From: Lysobacteraceae bacterium
GTDB lineage: Bacteria; Pseudomonadota; Gammaproteobacteria; Steroidobacterales; Steroidobacteraceae
Direction of reading: 5' to 3'
Assembly (NCBI GenBank): GCA_012516015.1
Contig: JAAYXG010000331.1
Location: 1 to 13,773, forward strand
Length of the DNA: 13,773 nucleotides
Shown: positions 5,504 to 12,170 of the stretch, one piece after another
How the letters are laid out: every line of letters begins with the position of its first letter
Position numbering within the stretch: position 1 is the stretch's first letter
The notes under the pieces: generated by a model
Told to the model about the DNA's origin: nothing
The model's input: only the letters and a program-made list of their open reading frames with translations
The model's database searches: none
Made by a program: the position numbers and the translations under genes

Positions 5504-5728
5504 ATGAGCGACGAGCGCAGCCATGGGCTGCGGGTCGGCGACCCGGTCAAGCTCAAGGACAGCGATCTGGATATGCGTGGCGACGTGTGGCAGTTGCGCA
5601 CGGGGCGCTACGTCGTCGTGCGCTGGCAGGATGAATGTCGCTCTACGCATTCGAGCACCGCACTCGAGCCCGACTGGACGCGTGCGCGTGCCGAATGGAC
5701 GCGAAATGTCGTCGCTGAAGATCTATAG
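5504..5728 (+). CDS. Small hypothetical protein, SH3/KOW-like
   Basis: A 74-residue cytoplasmic protein without signal or membrane segments. I do not recognise a named family. Residues 8-55 read as a small beta-barrel of the SH3/KOW kind: 'LRVGDPVKL', a glycine turn, 'GDVWQLRTGRYVVVRW', then 'STHSSTALEP'. This spacing (V-G-D, G-x-V, V-R-W, S-T-H-S) recurs in small bacterial proteins of unknown function. The C-terminal 18 residues are charged with two Trp. The ATG at 5504 directly follows an AGGGGGAGAG run (5494-5503), a strong if close ribosome-binding site. It stands alone, with a spacer of 278 nt upstream. Nucleic-acid or protein binding is a guess from the fold pattern only. Confidence 0.7.
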   Translation: MSDERSHGLRVGDPVKLKDSDLDMRGDVWQLRTGRYVVVRWQDECRSTHSSTALEPDWTRARAEWTRNVVAEDL

Positions 5729-5754
5729 ATATAAACGAGACGATTGATCCTGAC

Positions 5755-5815
5755 GGCGCTGACGCGAGCGCCAAGTTGACAGTCGACGGTCAACAGCTCC
5801 GAGGAGCGCCTTTTT
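5755..5815 (+). terminator. Possible terminator with nested hairpins
   Basis: GGCGCT (5755-5760) can pair with AGCGCC at 5767-5772 (tight hairpin) or with AGCGCC at 5805-5810, which is followed by TTTTT (5811-5815). In the second fold, GTTGAC (5775-5780) with GTCAAC (5789-5794) forms an inner hairpin. It lies 27 nt after the stop of the small SH3-like gene. The long loop makes it a weaker case than 4234-4265. Confidence 0.4.
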
Positions 5816-5840
5816 CTTGCTGCTACCTGTCTACCGTCAT
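5776..5840. repeat. 7-bp TTGACGG-family repeats
   Basis: TTGACAG, TCGACGG and TCAACAG are adjacent 7-mers at 5776-5796. CTGTCTA and CCGTCAT (5827-5840) are two units of the same family in the opposite orientation. The same unit appears as four tandem copies at 10661-10688. Confidence 0.5.
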
Positions 5841-5879
5841 GCCGCTCAGGATCGGCATCGGCCAAGCCGGAACGGTATC

Positions 5880-6107
5880 TCAGTCACCCGTCCACCACGC
5901 CATGAATTCCTCGAAGCTGATCGTGCCGTCGCCGTCGTCGTCGGTCATTTCGAACGCGAGCAGGCATTCATCGTCCGACAGCTCGCGATCGAGGTCTTGA
6001 AGCAGGCGGCGGAACTCGTCGCTTTCGATCCAGCCATCGCCGTTGCTGTCGACGAGATCGAAGGCTTGGCGCAGCTCCGCCAGCTCGCCGGTCGTCACAT
6101 CCTTCAT
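5880..6107 (-). CDS. Two-EF-hand calcium-binding mini-protein
   Basis: A 75-residue acidic protein that is essentially one EF-hand pair. Loop 1 (Asp20 to Glu31, DSNGDGWIESDE) and loop 2 (Asp56 to Glu67, DDDGDGTISFEE) both have the canonical 12-residue pattern: acidic or Asn at 1, 3 and 5, Gly at 6, Ile at 8 and Glu at 12. Both should therefore bind Ca2+. No signal peptide is visible, so a cytoplasmic calmodulin-like sensor or buffer is the simplest reading. The ATG at 6107 has GGGGAGGG ending about 5 nt upstream; a longer in-frame reading from 6212 adds a basic, non-EF-hand N-terminus and is less likely. It lies 149 nt downstream of the M28 peptidase stop. A TATAAA element at 6197-6192 (minus strand) may be its -10 box, with no clear -35. 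Confidence 0.88.
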   Translation of the reverse strand: MKDVTTGELAELRQAFDLVDSNGDGWIESDEFRRLLQDLDRELSDDECLLAFEMTDDDGDGTISFEEFMAWWTGD

Positions 6108-6256
6108 GTCGCCCTCCCCGCTACGTTGTCTAGCGTTGTGCCTTCCCTTCGGTCGAGATACGCGGCTGGCCAGCGCCGCGATACGGTGTTGTTTATACAT
6201 CAGGAGAGGCACGCCGTCCCGGGCGGCAGACTTAATGCAGGGAAACGCTGAGGGCG

Positions 6257-7894
6257 CTAGCTCTTGCCTGCGGCGTCGGCCGACCCGAACGTCTCCCCAA
6301 AGAAATCGCCTCTTTTCCAGCGCGGTCGAGTGCCGTTGGCGACCTCGAGCACGATGCGCAGGTGAATGCGCGTGAGCTCCGCGGTCGCCGCATAGTCGAA
6401 GGGCAGCGCCGTGTCATCGCTTGGCCGATGATAGTGCTCTTGGAAGAACGTTCGACGTAGATCGACGAGATCGAGATTGGCATCGCGCGGCTCGCTCCCC
6501 ACGTGAAGCATCAACGCGGGGATGCCATGCCTGACGAACGAAAACTGGTCGCTGCGGACGAACACGACCTCTTCCGGAGTGGGGTCGGGGCTCAACCGGA
6601 ATCCTTCCGCGCCCGCGGCGGCGCGAGCCACGTTGCCGAGCGTCGAGTGCTCCGCGCCGAACGCGACGAAGTCGCGAGTGCGCGCTAACGTGAGGGGCAT
6701 GTCGATGTTGATGTTGGCGACGACCTTGTGCCCTTGCTCCTTCAGCGCGTTCGCAAGGAACGCGGACCCGAGCAGCCCCTTCTCTTCCGCGGTGACCGCG
6801 GCGAACAGAATGGAGCGCTTTGGCCGGCTGCGCGCTGCATCGAGTGCGCGCGCCATTTCCAGCAGCATCGCCACGCCGACCGCGTTGTCATGCGCGCCGT
6901 TGTAGATCGAATCGCCTTCGACGCTCGGACCTCGGCCGAGGTGATCCAGATGGGCGGTGACGACGACGTATTCGTCGCGCAGATTCGGATCCGCCCCTTC
7001 CAGAACGGCAACGACATTCGCGCTCTCCGTCGTTCGCAGTCCCGTCGTTGCGGAGAGCGTCATCATGCCGGGCAGCTCGAAGCCTTGGGGCTCGCCCGCA
7101 TCGGCGGCGGCGAGCACTTCGTCGAGCGAGGCGGGGGCGCTCTCGAAGAGCGCGGCGGCCGACTCCTGCTTGAAGTGAAAACGCAGCTTCAATTCCTGGA
7201 AGGCGTCCTGCGGCTCGCCGTCGGGACCGAGCCAGCGCATCTGCGGCGCCCAGCTCATGGCGACGACGCGTTCCCATGGATAACGTCGGGCGTCGACGAG
7301 CGAGGAGATCGTAATCAAGCCGACCGCGCCTTTCTCCGCGAGTGTCGACCACTTGCGCAAGCGCGACGAGTAGTACGCGCGCTGATTGTTGGGAAATGCC
7401 GCGGGCGCTCCGCTCACGATGACTGCGATGCGGCCCTCGACCTCGATGTTCGCGAAGTCGTCATGATTCAGCTCGGGTGCGACGATGCCGTAGCCCGCGA
7501 ACACGAGCGGCGCGGTCAGCGTGGAGCTTGCGGAGGTGAAGTCCGCCGAAGGGAGATAGTCGGTGCCGTACTCGAAGTCGATCGTTGCGTCGTCCGTCAC
7601 GAGCCGCGCGGAAGAGCCCGGCAGGACCGGCGTTGCTTCGATCAAGGGCACGCTCTGGAAATACGTGTCCTGATCGCCGGCGTGCTTCATCCCGTACTGG
7701 CGAAACTGAGCGGCGACATACGCTGCCGCGAGATCGTAGCCGCGCGTTGCAGTCCCGCGGCCTTCGAGCAAATCGTCCGCGAGGAATTCCACGTGGCTGC
7801 GCAGCGCATCGCGGCTGACATGGCTCCATGCGCCATCGGCACCGTGTACTGAGGCTGTGACGAAGACGAGAATGCACGCGGCGGCGATTCGCAT
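6257..7894 (-). CDS. Secreted PA-domain M28 family zinc aminopeptidase
   Basis: A 545-residue exported metallopeptidase. A signal peptide occupies residues 1-18 (probable cleavage V-H-G18/A19). A PA (protease-associated) insert lies at about 125-215, before the C-terminal M28 catalytic domain (about 290-520). The di-zinc site can be read directly: His315 and Asp317 in 'TAHLDHLG', bridging Asp336 in 'GAHDNAVG', catalytic Glu370 and ligand Glu371 in 'TAEEKGLLGS', Asp398 in 'NINIDM' and His489 in 'EHYHRPSDD'. Members usually remove N-terminal residues from peptides in the periplasm or medium, so a peptide-scavenging role is likely. The ATG at 7894 is chosen because it begins with the signal peptide; an in-frame start at 7981 would overlap the divergent lipoprotein gene region. 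The Shine-Dalgarno sequence is modest (TGGA 6 nt upstream). Substrate specificity cannot be told from sequence. Confidence 0.93.
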   Translation of the reverse strand: MRIAAACILVFVTASVHGADGAWSHVSRDALRSHVEFLADDLLEGRGTATRGYDLAAAYVAAQFRQYGMKHAGDQDTYFQSVPLIEATPVLPGSSARLVTDDATIDFEYGTDYLPSADFTSASSTLTAPLVFAGYGIVAPELNHDDFANIEVEGRIAVIVSGAPAAFPNNQRAYYSSRLRKWSTLAEKGAVGLITISSLVDARRYPWERVVAMSWAPQMRWLGPDGEPQDAFQELKLRFHFKQESAAALFESAPASLDEVLAAADAGEPQGFELPGMMTLSATTGLRTTESANVVAVLEGADPNLRDEYVVVTAHLDHLGRGPSVEGDSIYNGAHDNAVGVAMLLEMARALDAARSRPKRSILFAAVTAEEKGLLGSAFLANALKEQGHKVVANINIDMPLTLARTRDFVAFGAEHSTLGNVARAAAGAEGFRLSPDPTPEEVVFVRSDQFSFVRHGIPALMLHVGSEPRDANLDLVDLRRTFFQEHYHRPSDDTALPFDYAATAELTRIHLRIVLEVANGTRPRWKRGDFFGETFGSADAAGKS

Positions 7895-7927
7895 GACGGT
7901 CCAGGGGCGAGAACGATGGACGGACAG

Positions 7928-7933
7928 TATAAG
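7928..7933 (+). promoter_or_regulatory. Possible -10 box for the NlpC/P60 gene
   Basis: TATAAG matches the sigma70 -10 consensus at five of six positions and lies between the divergent peptidase and NlpC/P60 genes. No convincing -35 is present. A start near 7940 would fit either the ATG at 7951 or the one at 8017. Confidence 0.3.
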
Positions 7934-8016
7934 GGTCCGCCGGGGACTCCATGTATTCAGAGACGATTCAGCGCTTGGCACGTACCGTCGAGTCCGGCAT
8001 TCTGCCTTTTCGTGCC

Positions 8017-8526
8017 ATGAAAGAGCCTGCGTCGCATCTCTCGTGCATCGTCGCTCTTGCGGGGGCGCTGCTTCTGCAAGGATGCGGGACCGCCCCGAAG
8101 CGACCCGCGCCGCCGCTTGCGCGCGGCGCCGTCCCTTCGAACGTCATGCCCGGCGCGTCGACCGGAAGCGAAATCGCGTTACGAGCGATCTCCCTTCTCG
8201 GCGCACCGTATAAGTGGGGAGGCGCCGGGCCGACGAGCTTCGACTGCAGCGGCCTCGTGCGCTACGTCCACGGGCAGCTCGGCATCGAAACGCCGCGTAC
8301 GGCTGCCGAGCAGTATGCGGCCGCCAAGCCCGTGGATCTCTCGCGCCTCGCGCCCGGCGACCTCTTGTTCTTTCGCATCAACGGTCGACGCGTCTCGCAC
8401 GTCGCGATCTACGCGGGTGAGGGCAGGTTTGTCCATGCGCCGCAGACCGGCAGGCCCGTGGAGTTACGCACCCTCGACGACGAGTTTTACTCGCCACGGC
8501 TCGCCGGCGCGGGCCGCCTGTTTTGA
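8017..8526 (+). CDS. NlpC/P60 family cell-wall hydrolase lipoprotein
   Basis: A 169-residue lipoprotein with an NlpC/P60 cysteine peptidase domain, the class that cuts peptide stems of peptidoglycan (for example the gamma-D-Glu-diaminopimelate bond). The signal peptide ends at L-Q-G-C23. The catalytic domain (about 50-165) shows Cys77 in 'FDCSGLVRYV', His128 in 'RVSHVAIYAG' and the third polar residue His140 in 'FVHAPQTG'. The family mark 'GAPYKWGGAGPTSFDCSG' is complete. The domain is close in size to E. coli Spr/MepS and NlpC, and it has no SH3 or LysM module. I prefer the ATG at 8017 because it gives a normal lipoprotein signal; an in-frame ATG at 7951 has a GGGGA site but would add 22 residues ahead of the signal. 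It is divergent from the M28 peptidase and convergent with acs. Confidence 0.9.
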   Translation: MKEPASHLSCIVALAGALLLQGCGTAPKRPAPPLARGAVPSNVMPGASTGSEIALRAISLLGAPYKWGGAGPTSFDCSGLVRYVHGQLGIETPRTAAEQYAAAKPVDLSRLAPGDLLFFRINGRRVSHVAIYAGEGRFVHAPQTGRPVELRTLDDEFYSPRLAGAGRLF

Positions 8527-8561
8527 GACACTGCAGACGTGGGCCGTAGACAGCCTGTCCT

Positions 8562-10535
8562 CTAAGTCGTCTTGCGCTGGTGCCCGTGCCCATGGCCCGG
8601 CTGGTTCATGCGGTCGCGGACCAAGCTCTCGACGACACTTGGATCGGCAAGCGTCGAGATGTCGCCCAAGTTCTCGTGCTCGTTGGCCGCAATTTTGCGC
8701 AAGATGCGGCGCATGATTTTCCCGGAGCGGGTCTTCGGCAGGTTCGGCGCCCATTGGATGAGCTCCGGCGTGGCGATGGCGCCGATTTCCCTGCGCACCC
8801 AATCGCGCAGCTCGCCGCGCAGCCGCTCTGTCGGCTCTTCTCCCGCGATGAGCGTGACGTACGCATAGATGCCCTGACCTTTGATGTCGTGCGGGTAGCC
8901 CACGACTGCTGCCTCGGCCACCTTCGGATGTGCGACGAGCGCGCTTTCGATCTCCGCCGTGCCGAGGCGATGGCCCGCTACGTTGAGCACGTCGTCCACG
9001 CGACCGGTGATCCAGTAGTAGCCGTCCTCGTCGCGCCTCGCGCCGTCGCCCGTGAAGTAGCGACCGGGAAAGGCCTTGAAGTAGGTTTCGATGAAGCGAT
9101 CGTGCCCGTTGTAGACGGTGCGCATTTGACCGGGCCAGCTATCGGTGAGCACGAGATTGCCTTCGCAGGGCCCTTCGAGCGTGTTGCCCTCGTTGTCGAC
9201 GATCGCCGGCTTCACGCCGAAGAAGGGCAGCGTCGCCGAGCCCGGCTTCAAGTCGATCGCTCCAGGCAGCGGCGAGATGAGGATGCCGCCCGTTTCCGTC
9301 TGCCACCAGGTATCGACGACGGGGCAGCGTCCGTCGCCGACCACGCGGTGATACCACTCCCAGGCTTCCGGGTTGATCGGCTCGCCGACCGACCCGAGCA
9401 AGCGCAGCGATTGGCGCGACCACTGCTTGACGGGCAGCTCGCCTTCGCGCATGAGCGCGCGAATCGCGGTCGGCGCCGTGTAGAAGACCGTCACGTTGTG
9501 CTTGTCTACGACCTGCCAGAAGCGGCCGGGATCCGGATAATTCGGCACGCCTTCGAACATGATGCTCGTCGATCCGTTCGCGAGCGGACCGTAGACGACG
9601 TAGCTGTGCCCGGTCACCCAGCCGACGTCCGCCGTGCACCAATAGATGTCGTCCTCGCGAATGTCGAAGACGAGCTCATGTGTCATCGCGGCGAAGACGA
9701 GATAGCCGCCGCTCGTGTGCAGCACGCCCTTCGGCTTACCTGTCGAGCCCGAGGTGTACAAAATGAACAAAGGATCTTCCGCATCGACGGCGACGGGAGG
9801 GCATTCCTTCTCTTGCGAGCGCACGAGCTCGTCGAACCATTGATCTCGCCCGGCCTCCATGTGCACGCGCGTACCCAATCGACGTACGACGAGGACGTGC
9901 TTGACGCACTCCGTCCCCGGCTCTTCGAGCGCATTGTCTACGTTCGCCTTGAGCGGAATGCGTTTGCCGCCGCGAATGCCTTCATCGGCAGTGATGACGA
10001 CGGTGGAGCCGCAATCCTCGATCCGCCCCGCGAGCGATTCCGAGGAGAAGCCGCCGAACACGACCGAATGAATGGCGCCGATGCGTGCGCAGGCGAGCAT
10101 CGCGACGGCCGCTTCGGGAATCATGGGCAAGTAGATCGTGACGCGATCGCCTTTTTGCACGCCCAAGGATTTGAGCGCATTCGCACACTGACAAACGCGC
10201 TCGTAGAGCTCGCGGTACGTGATGCGCTCGGATAAGCGCGGATCGTCGCCTTCCCAAATGAGGGCCACTTTGTCGCCGCGCTTCGTCAGATGCCGATCGA
10301 GGCAGTTGGCGGAAACGTTGAGCTTGCCATCGTGGTACCAGCGGATGCGGAAGTCCTGCAGATCGAAGCTCGTATCCTTCACTTTCGTGAAAGGCTGGAT
10401 CCAATCGATGCGCCGACCCATGCGCGCCCAAAAACCCGTCGGATCCCGCATCGACTCCTGATAAAGACGCTGATAATCGGCTTGACGCAGATGGGCGAGT
10501 GCGGCGAAGTCTTCGGGTACTTTGTAGATTGTCAT
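8562..10535 (-). CDS. acs: Acetyl-CoA synthetase (AMP-forming)
   Basis: A 657-residue, full-length enzyme that makes acetyl-CoA from acetate, ATP and CoA through acetyl-AMP in the cytoplasm. The ACS N-terminal cap is present ('[20 protein letters not shown]', 35-54). The P-loop-like motif '[11 protein letters not shown]' is at 260-270, the acetate-pocket motif '[10 protein letters not shown]' at 408-417, '[20 protein letters not shown]' at 493-512, and the mobile-domain motif '[17 protein letters not shown]' at 600-616. Lys606 is the catalytic lysine that protein acetyltransferases and CobB-type deacetylases control in other bacteria. The C-terminus ends in a short Gly-His tail ('PGHGHGHQ', 646-653), which is unusual for the family. 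The start at 10535 matches family N-termini, though the Shine-Dalgarno sequence is weak. The gene is isolated from its neighbours by 149 nt upstream and converges on the NlpC gene. Confidence 0.97.
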   Translation of the reverse strand: MTIYKVPEDFAALAHLRQADYQRLYQESMRDPTGFWARMGRRIDWIQPFTKVKDTSFDLQDFRIRWYHDGKLNVSANCLDRHLTKRGDKVALIWEGDDPRLSERITYRELYERVCQCANALKSLGVQKGDRVTIYLPMIPEAAVAMLACARIGAIHSVVFGGFSSESLAGRIEDCGSTVVITADEGIRGGKRIPLKANVDNALEEPGTECVKHVLVVRRLGTRVHMEAGRDQWFDELVRSQEKECPPVAVDAEDPLFILYTSGSTGKPKGVLHTSGGYLVFAAMTHELVFDIREDDIYWCTADVGWVTGHSYVVYGPLANGSTSIMFEGVPNYPDPGRFWQVVDKHNVTVFYTAPTAIRALMREGELPVKQWSRQSLRLLGSVGEPINPEAWEWYHRVVGDGRCPVVDTWWQTETGGILISPLPGAIDLKPGSATLPFFGVKPAIVDNEGNTLEGPCEGNLVLTDSWPGQMRTVYNGHDRFIETYFKAFPGRYFTGDGARRDEDGYYWITGRVDDVLNVAGHRLGTAEIESALVAHPKVAEAAVVGYPHDIKGQGIYAYVTLIAGEEPTERLRGELRDWVRREIGAIATPELIQWAPNLPKTRSGKIMRRILRKIAANEHENLGDISTLADPSVVESLVRDRMNQPGHGHGHQRKTT

Positions 10536-10562
10536 GGCGAGTCGTACGCTTTCTTGAGTGAC

Positions 10563-10568
10563 ATTATG
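10563..10568 (-). promoter_or_regulatory. Possible -10 box for acs
   Basis: On the minus strand, CATAAT matches the sigma70 -10 consensus at five of six positions, about 27 nt before the acs ATG. A -35 at the right spacing is not evident, so an activator or another sigma factor may be needed. Confidence 0.3.
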
Positions 10569-10660
10569 TTTCTAGGCCGATGTGCCTGAGCCGAACGGTT
10601 GAGTCGAGCCGTCGATCGTCGAGGCTTTAGAAGCGAGCGGCCAGTAAATCTCGATTCTTG

Positions 10661-10688
10661 CCGTCAACCGACAACTGTCAACCGTCAA
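10661..10688. repeat. Four tandem 7-bp repeats (CCGTCAA family)
   Basis: The units CCGTCAA, CCGACAA, CTGTCAA and CCGTCAA are contiguous. The last unit contains the stop codon of the HIT-family gene (10685-10687). The same unit family, inverted, occurs at 5776-5796. Confidence 0.75.
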
Positions 10689-11110
10689 CTCGTCGTTTGG
10701 AGGGCTGCCTTGATCCGTTCCGCGTGCTGCGCGAGCAAGGCCGGATCGGCCATTTCGCGGGAATGCGCGCGCAGCGCCTTGCCTTCATAACAAGGGATGA
10801 TGTGGAAGTGTAGATGGAAGACCGTTTGGCCGGCGGCCGGCTCGTTGAACTGCGCAATGCGAATCCCGTCGGGCTTGAACGCGTCCTTCACTCCGCGAGC
10901 GACCACCTGAGTCGCTTTGATGAGCTCGGCGAGCGCATTCGGCTCGATATCGAAGAAGTTGCGGGCCTGTACCTTGGGGATGACGAGCGTGTGTCCGTCG
11001 GACTGCGGCATTGCATCCATGAACGCGAGCACGTGCTCGGTCTCGTGTACTTTCGCCGCGGGGATCTCGCCGCGAAGAATCTTTGCGAAGATGTTGTTGG
11101 TGTCGTACAT
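10685..11110 (-). CDS. HIT-family (histidine triad) nucleotide hydrolase
   Basis: A 141-residue HIT protein, a class that hydrolyses nucleoside phosphoramidates or dinucleotide substrates in the cytoplasm. The N-terminal 'YDTNNIFAKILRGEIP' is typical of HinT-like bacterial proteins. The triad His99-Leu-His101-Phe-His103 is intact in 'VFHLHFHIIP', with His101 the expected nucleophile, and an Asn89 and Gln95 precede it as usual. I prefer the ATG at 11110 because GGAG lies 6 nt upstream and the family starts there; a GTG at 11125 would overlap the stop of the DUF4404 gene by one base (TAGTG) and add five residues. It is therefore tightly linked to DUF4404 and probably co-transcribed. The stop codon sits in the 7-bp repeat array. 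The natural substrate is unknown. Confidence 0.93.
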   Translation of the reverse strand: MYDTNNIFAKILRGEIPAAKVHETEHVLAFMDAMPQSDGHTLVIPKVQARNFFDIEPNALAELIKATQVVARGVKDAFKPDGIRIAQFNEPAAGQTVFHLHFHIIPCYEGKALRAHSREMADPALLAQHAERIKAALQTTS

Positions 11111-11124
11111 GCCGAGCTCCGCCA

Positions 11125-11397
11125 CTAGATTCCCGCCTTTCCCAATGCATCCACGACGCGGCGCAAGGCCGTGCTGAGGGCGGGGTGTTCGGCTTCGAAC
11201 TGAACCGCGAGCCCTTCGAGTCGGTTGCTCATCGGTGCGTGTTCCGTTTCATCGACAGGTTGAGACGACGCGCCCAGCAGGCGCGTGATGTCGTCCAGGA
11301 GCGTGACGAGCAGCGCCCGCGCTTGCGGATCGACGTTGCTCGTACGAGTGAGCTCCGTGTGGAGCGCTTCGAGCTTGCTTCTTAGGTCTGAATTCAT
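11125..11397 (-). CDS. DUF4404 family protein
   Basis: A 90-residue helical, probably cytoplasmic protein of the DUF4404 family, of unknown function. The family pattern is seen at both ends: 'DLRSKLEALHTELTRTSNVD' (4-23), 'LLDDITRLL' (34-42) and 'LEGLAVQFEAEHPALSTALR' (60-79) followed by 'RVVDALGKAGI'. The ATG at 11397 matches the usual family start but has only a distant GAGGG; a TTG at 11433 is an alternative with 12 extra residues. It directly precedes the HIT gene, with the stop overlapping a possible GTG start there, suggesting a two-gene transcript. Confidence 0.85.
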   Translation of the reverse strand: MNSDLRSKLEALHTELTRTSNVDPQARALLVTLLDDITRLLGASSQPVDETEHAPMSNRLEGLAVQFEAEHPALSTALRRVVDALGKAGI

Positions 11398-11582
11398 GAC
11401 TGGATCGTTGCCCTCGGCAAGCTCGATGCGCAAGGGCGCTTTGAGGCTCCGCCGCGTAGTGTGCCTCCGGCATTGAATTCGACTCGGCGCGAGTCGTCAA
11501 TCCGGGGCTGCGCCGAAGCACCGGAACGCGCCCGCGCCGCGAAGATGTTAAGTCGTATTGCGCGCCTTGGCGGCTCGCTCGA

Positions 11583-12044
11583 TCAGCTCGTTGCCCGATC
11601 CGCCTGATCGTCGCTCTTCGGCGGCTCGTCGTTCGATTTGTTCTTCTTTGTGAGCGTGACTTGGTATTTCTCCTCGAGCGCGCGAATCTTCGTCGGATCG
11701 AGCGGTGTCCTCGCCATGATTCTGGCGGGAGGTCCCACTGCCTCGCCCGGCACGGCAATCGCATCGCGCGAACGACCGCACAATCGACCGTCGCGGTCCC
11801 GGTCGATGTACGCGTAACGAATCGCATACTTGAGCTCGGGCAACGGCGTGCCGAGCGTGACCACGTACGCGGGCTTCCCCGTCGAGGAAAGAATGACGGC
11901 CGTGCGGCTGTCGAGCGCGCGCACCCCGCCGATCTGCGTCAGGAACGCGCAGGCGTCTTTCTCGACTGTCTGTTCTTCCACCGGCGAGCCGCTCGCAGTC
12001 GCTCCGACTGCGAGCGCTGCCGCCAACATGAGGAGCTTCTTCAT
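11583..12044 (-). CDS. Secreted DUF6491-like protein
   Basis: A 153-residue exported protein. Residues 1-19 form a signal peptide (MKKLLMLAAALAVG...). The body (about 28-125) resembles DUF6491: a Cys near the start ('ACAFLTQIGGVRALDS'), 'AVILSSTGKPAYVVTL', a paired 'PLPELKYAIRY' helix and 'DGRLCGRSRDAIAV', then 'PARIMARTPLDPTKI'. Two of the cysteines usual in this family appear to be replaced (Thr66 before PLP, Ala107 before R-I), leaving Cys32 and Cys89. The C-terminal 20 residues are charged and probably disordered. The ATG at 12044 has GAGGT 6 nt upstream, a strong site. It follows hrpB on the same strand after a 126-nt gap. Periplasmic location is inferred; function is unknown. Confidence 0.8.
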   Translation of the reverse strand: MKKLLMLAAALAVGATASGSPVEEQTVEKDACAFLTQIGGVRALDSRTAVILSSTGKPAYVVTLGTPLPELKYAIRYAYIDRDRDGRLCGRSRDAIAVPGEAVGPPARIMARTPLDPTKIRALEEKYQVTLTKKNKSNDEPPKSDDQADRATS

Positions 12045-12170
12045 ACGACGACCTCGTGCAGCCTATCCTGGAAGACTCACCTGACACTTGGGGCGAATCC
12101 TGCGCAATCAACGATGAATTCGTGCTTAACGCGCGTCCTCGGCGGGGCCGATCGCCAAGTGATTTCGGCG

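Noticed and set aside
5869..5890. A further GGAAC element on the plus strand
   Set aside because: No plus-strand gene lies downstream, and no CGTT/CGTC follows at promoter spacing.
6728..7852. A 374-residue open frame on the plus strand opposite the M28 peptidase
   Set aside because: The peptidase has all zinc ligands in the minus frame; this frame has no family signal.
8580..10235. A 551-residue open frame on the plus strand opposite acs
   Set aside because: The minus strand encodes a full-length acetyl-CoA synthetase; the plus frame has no domain and typical shadow composition.
10661..10688. CRISPR array
   Set aside because: Units are 7 bp and contiguous, without spacers, and no cas genes are present.
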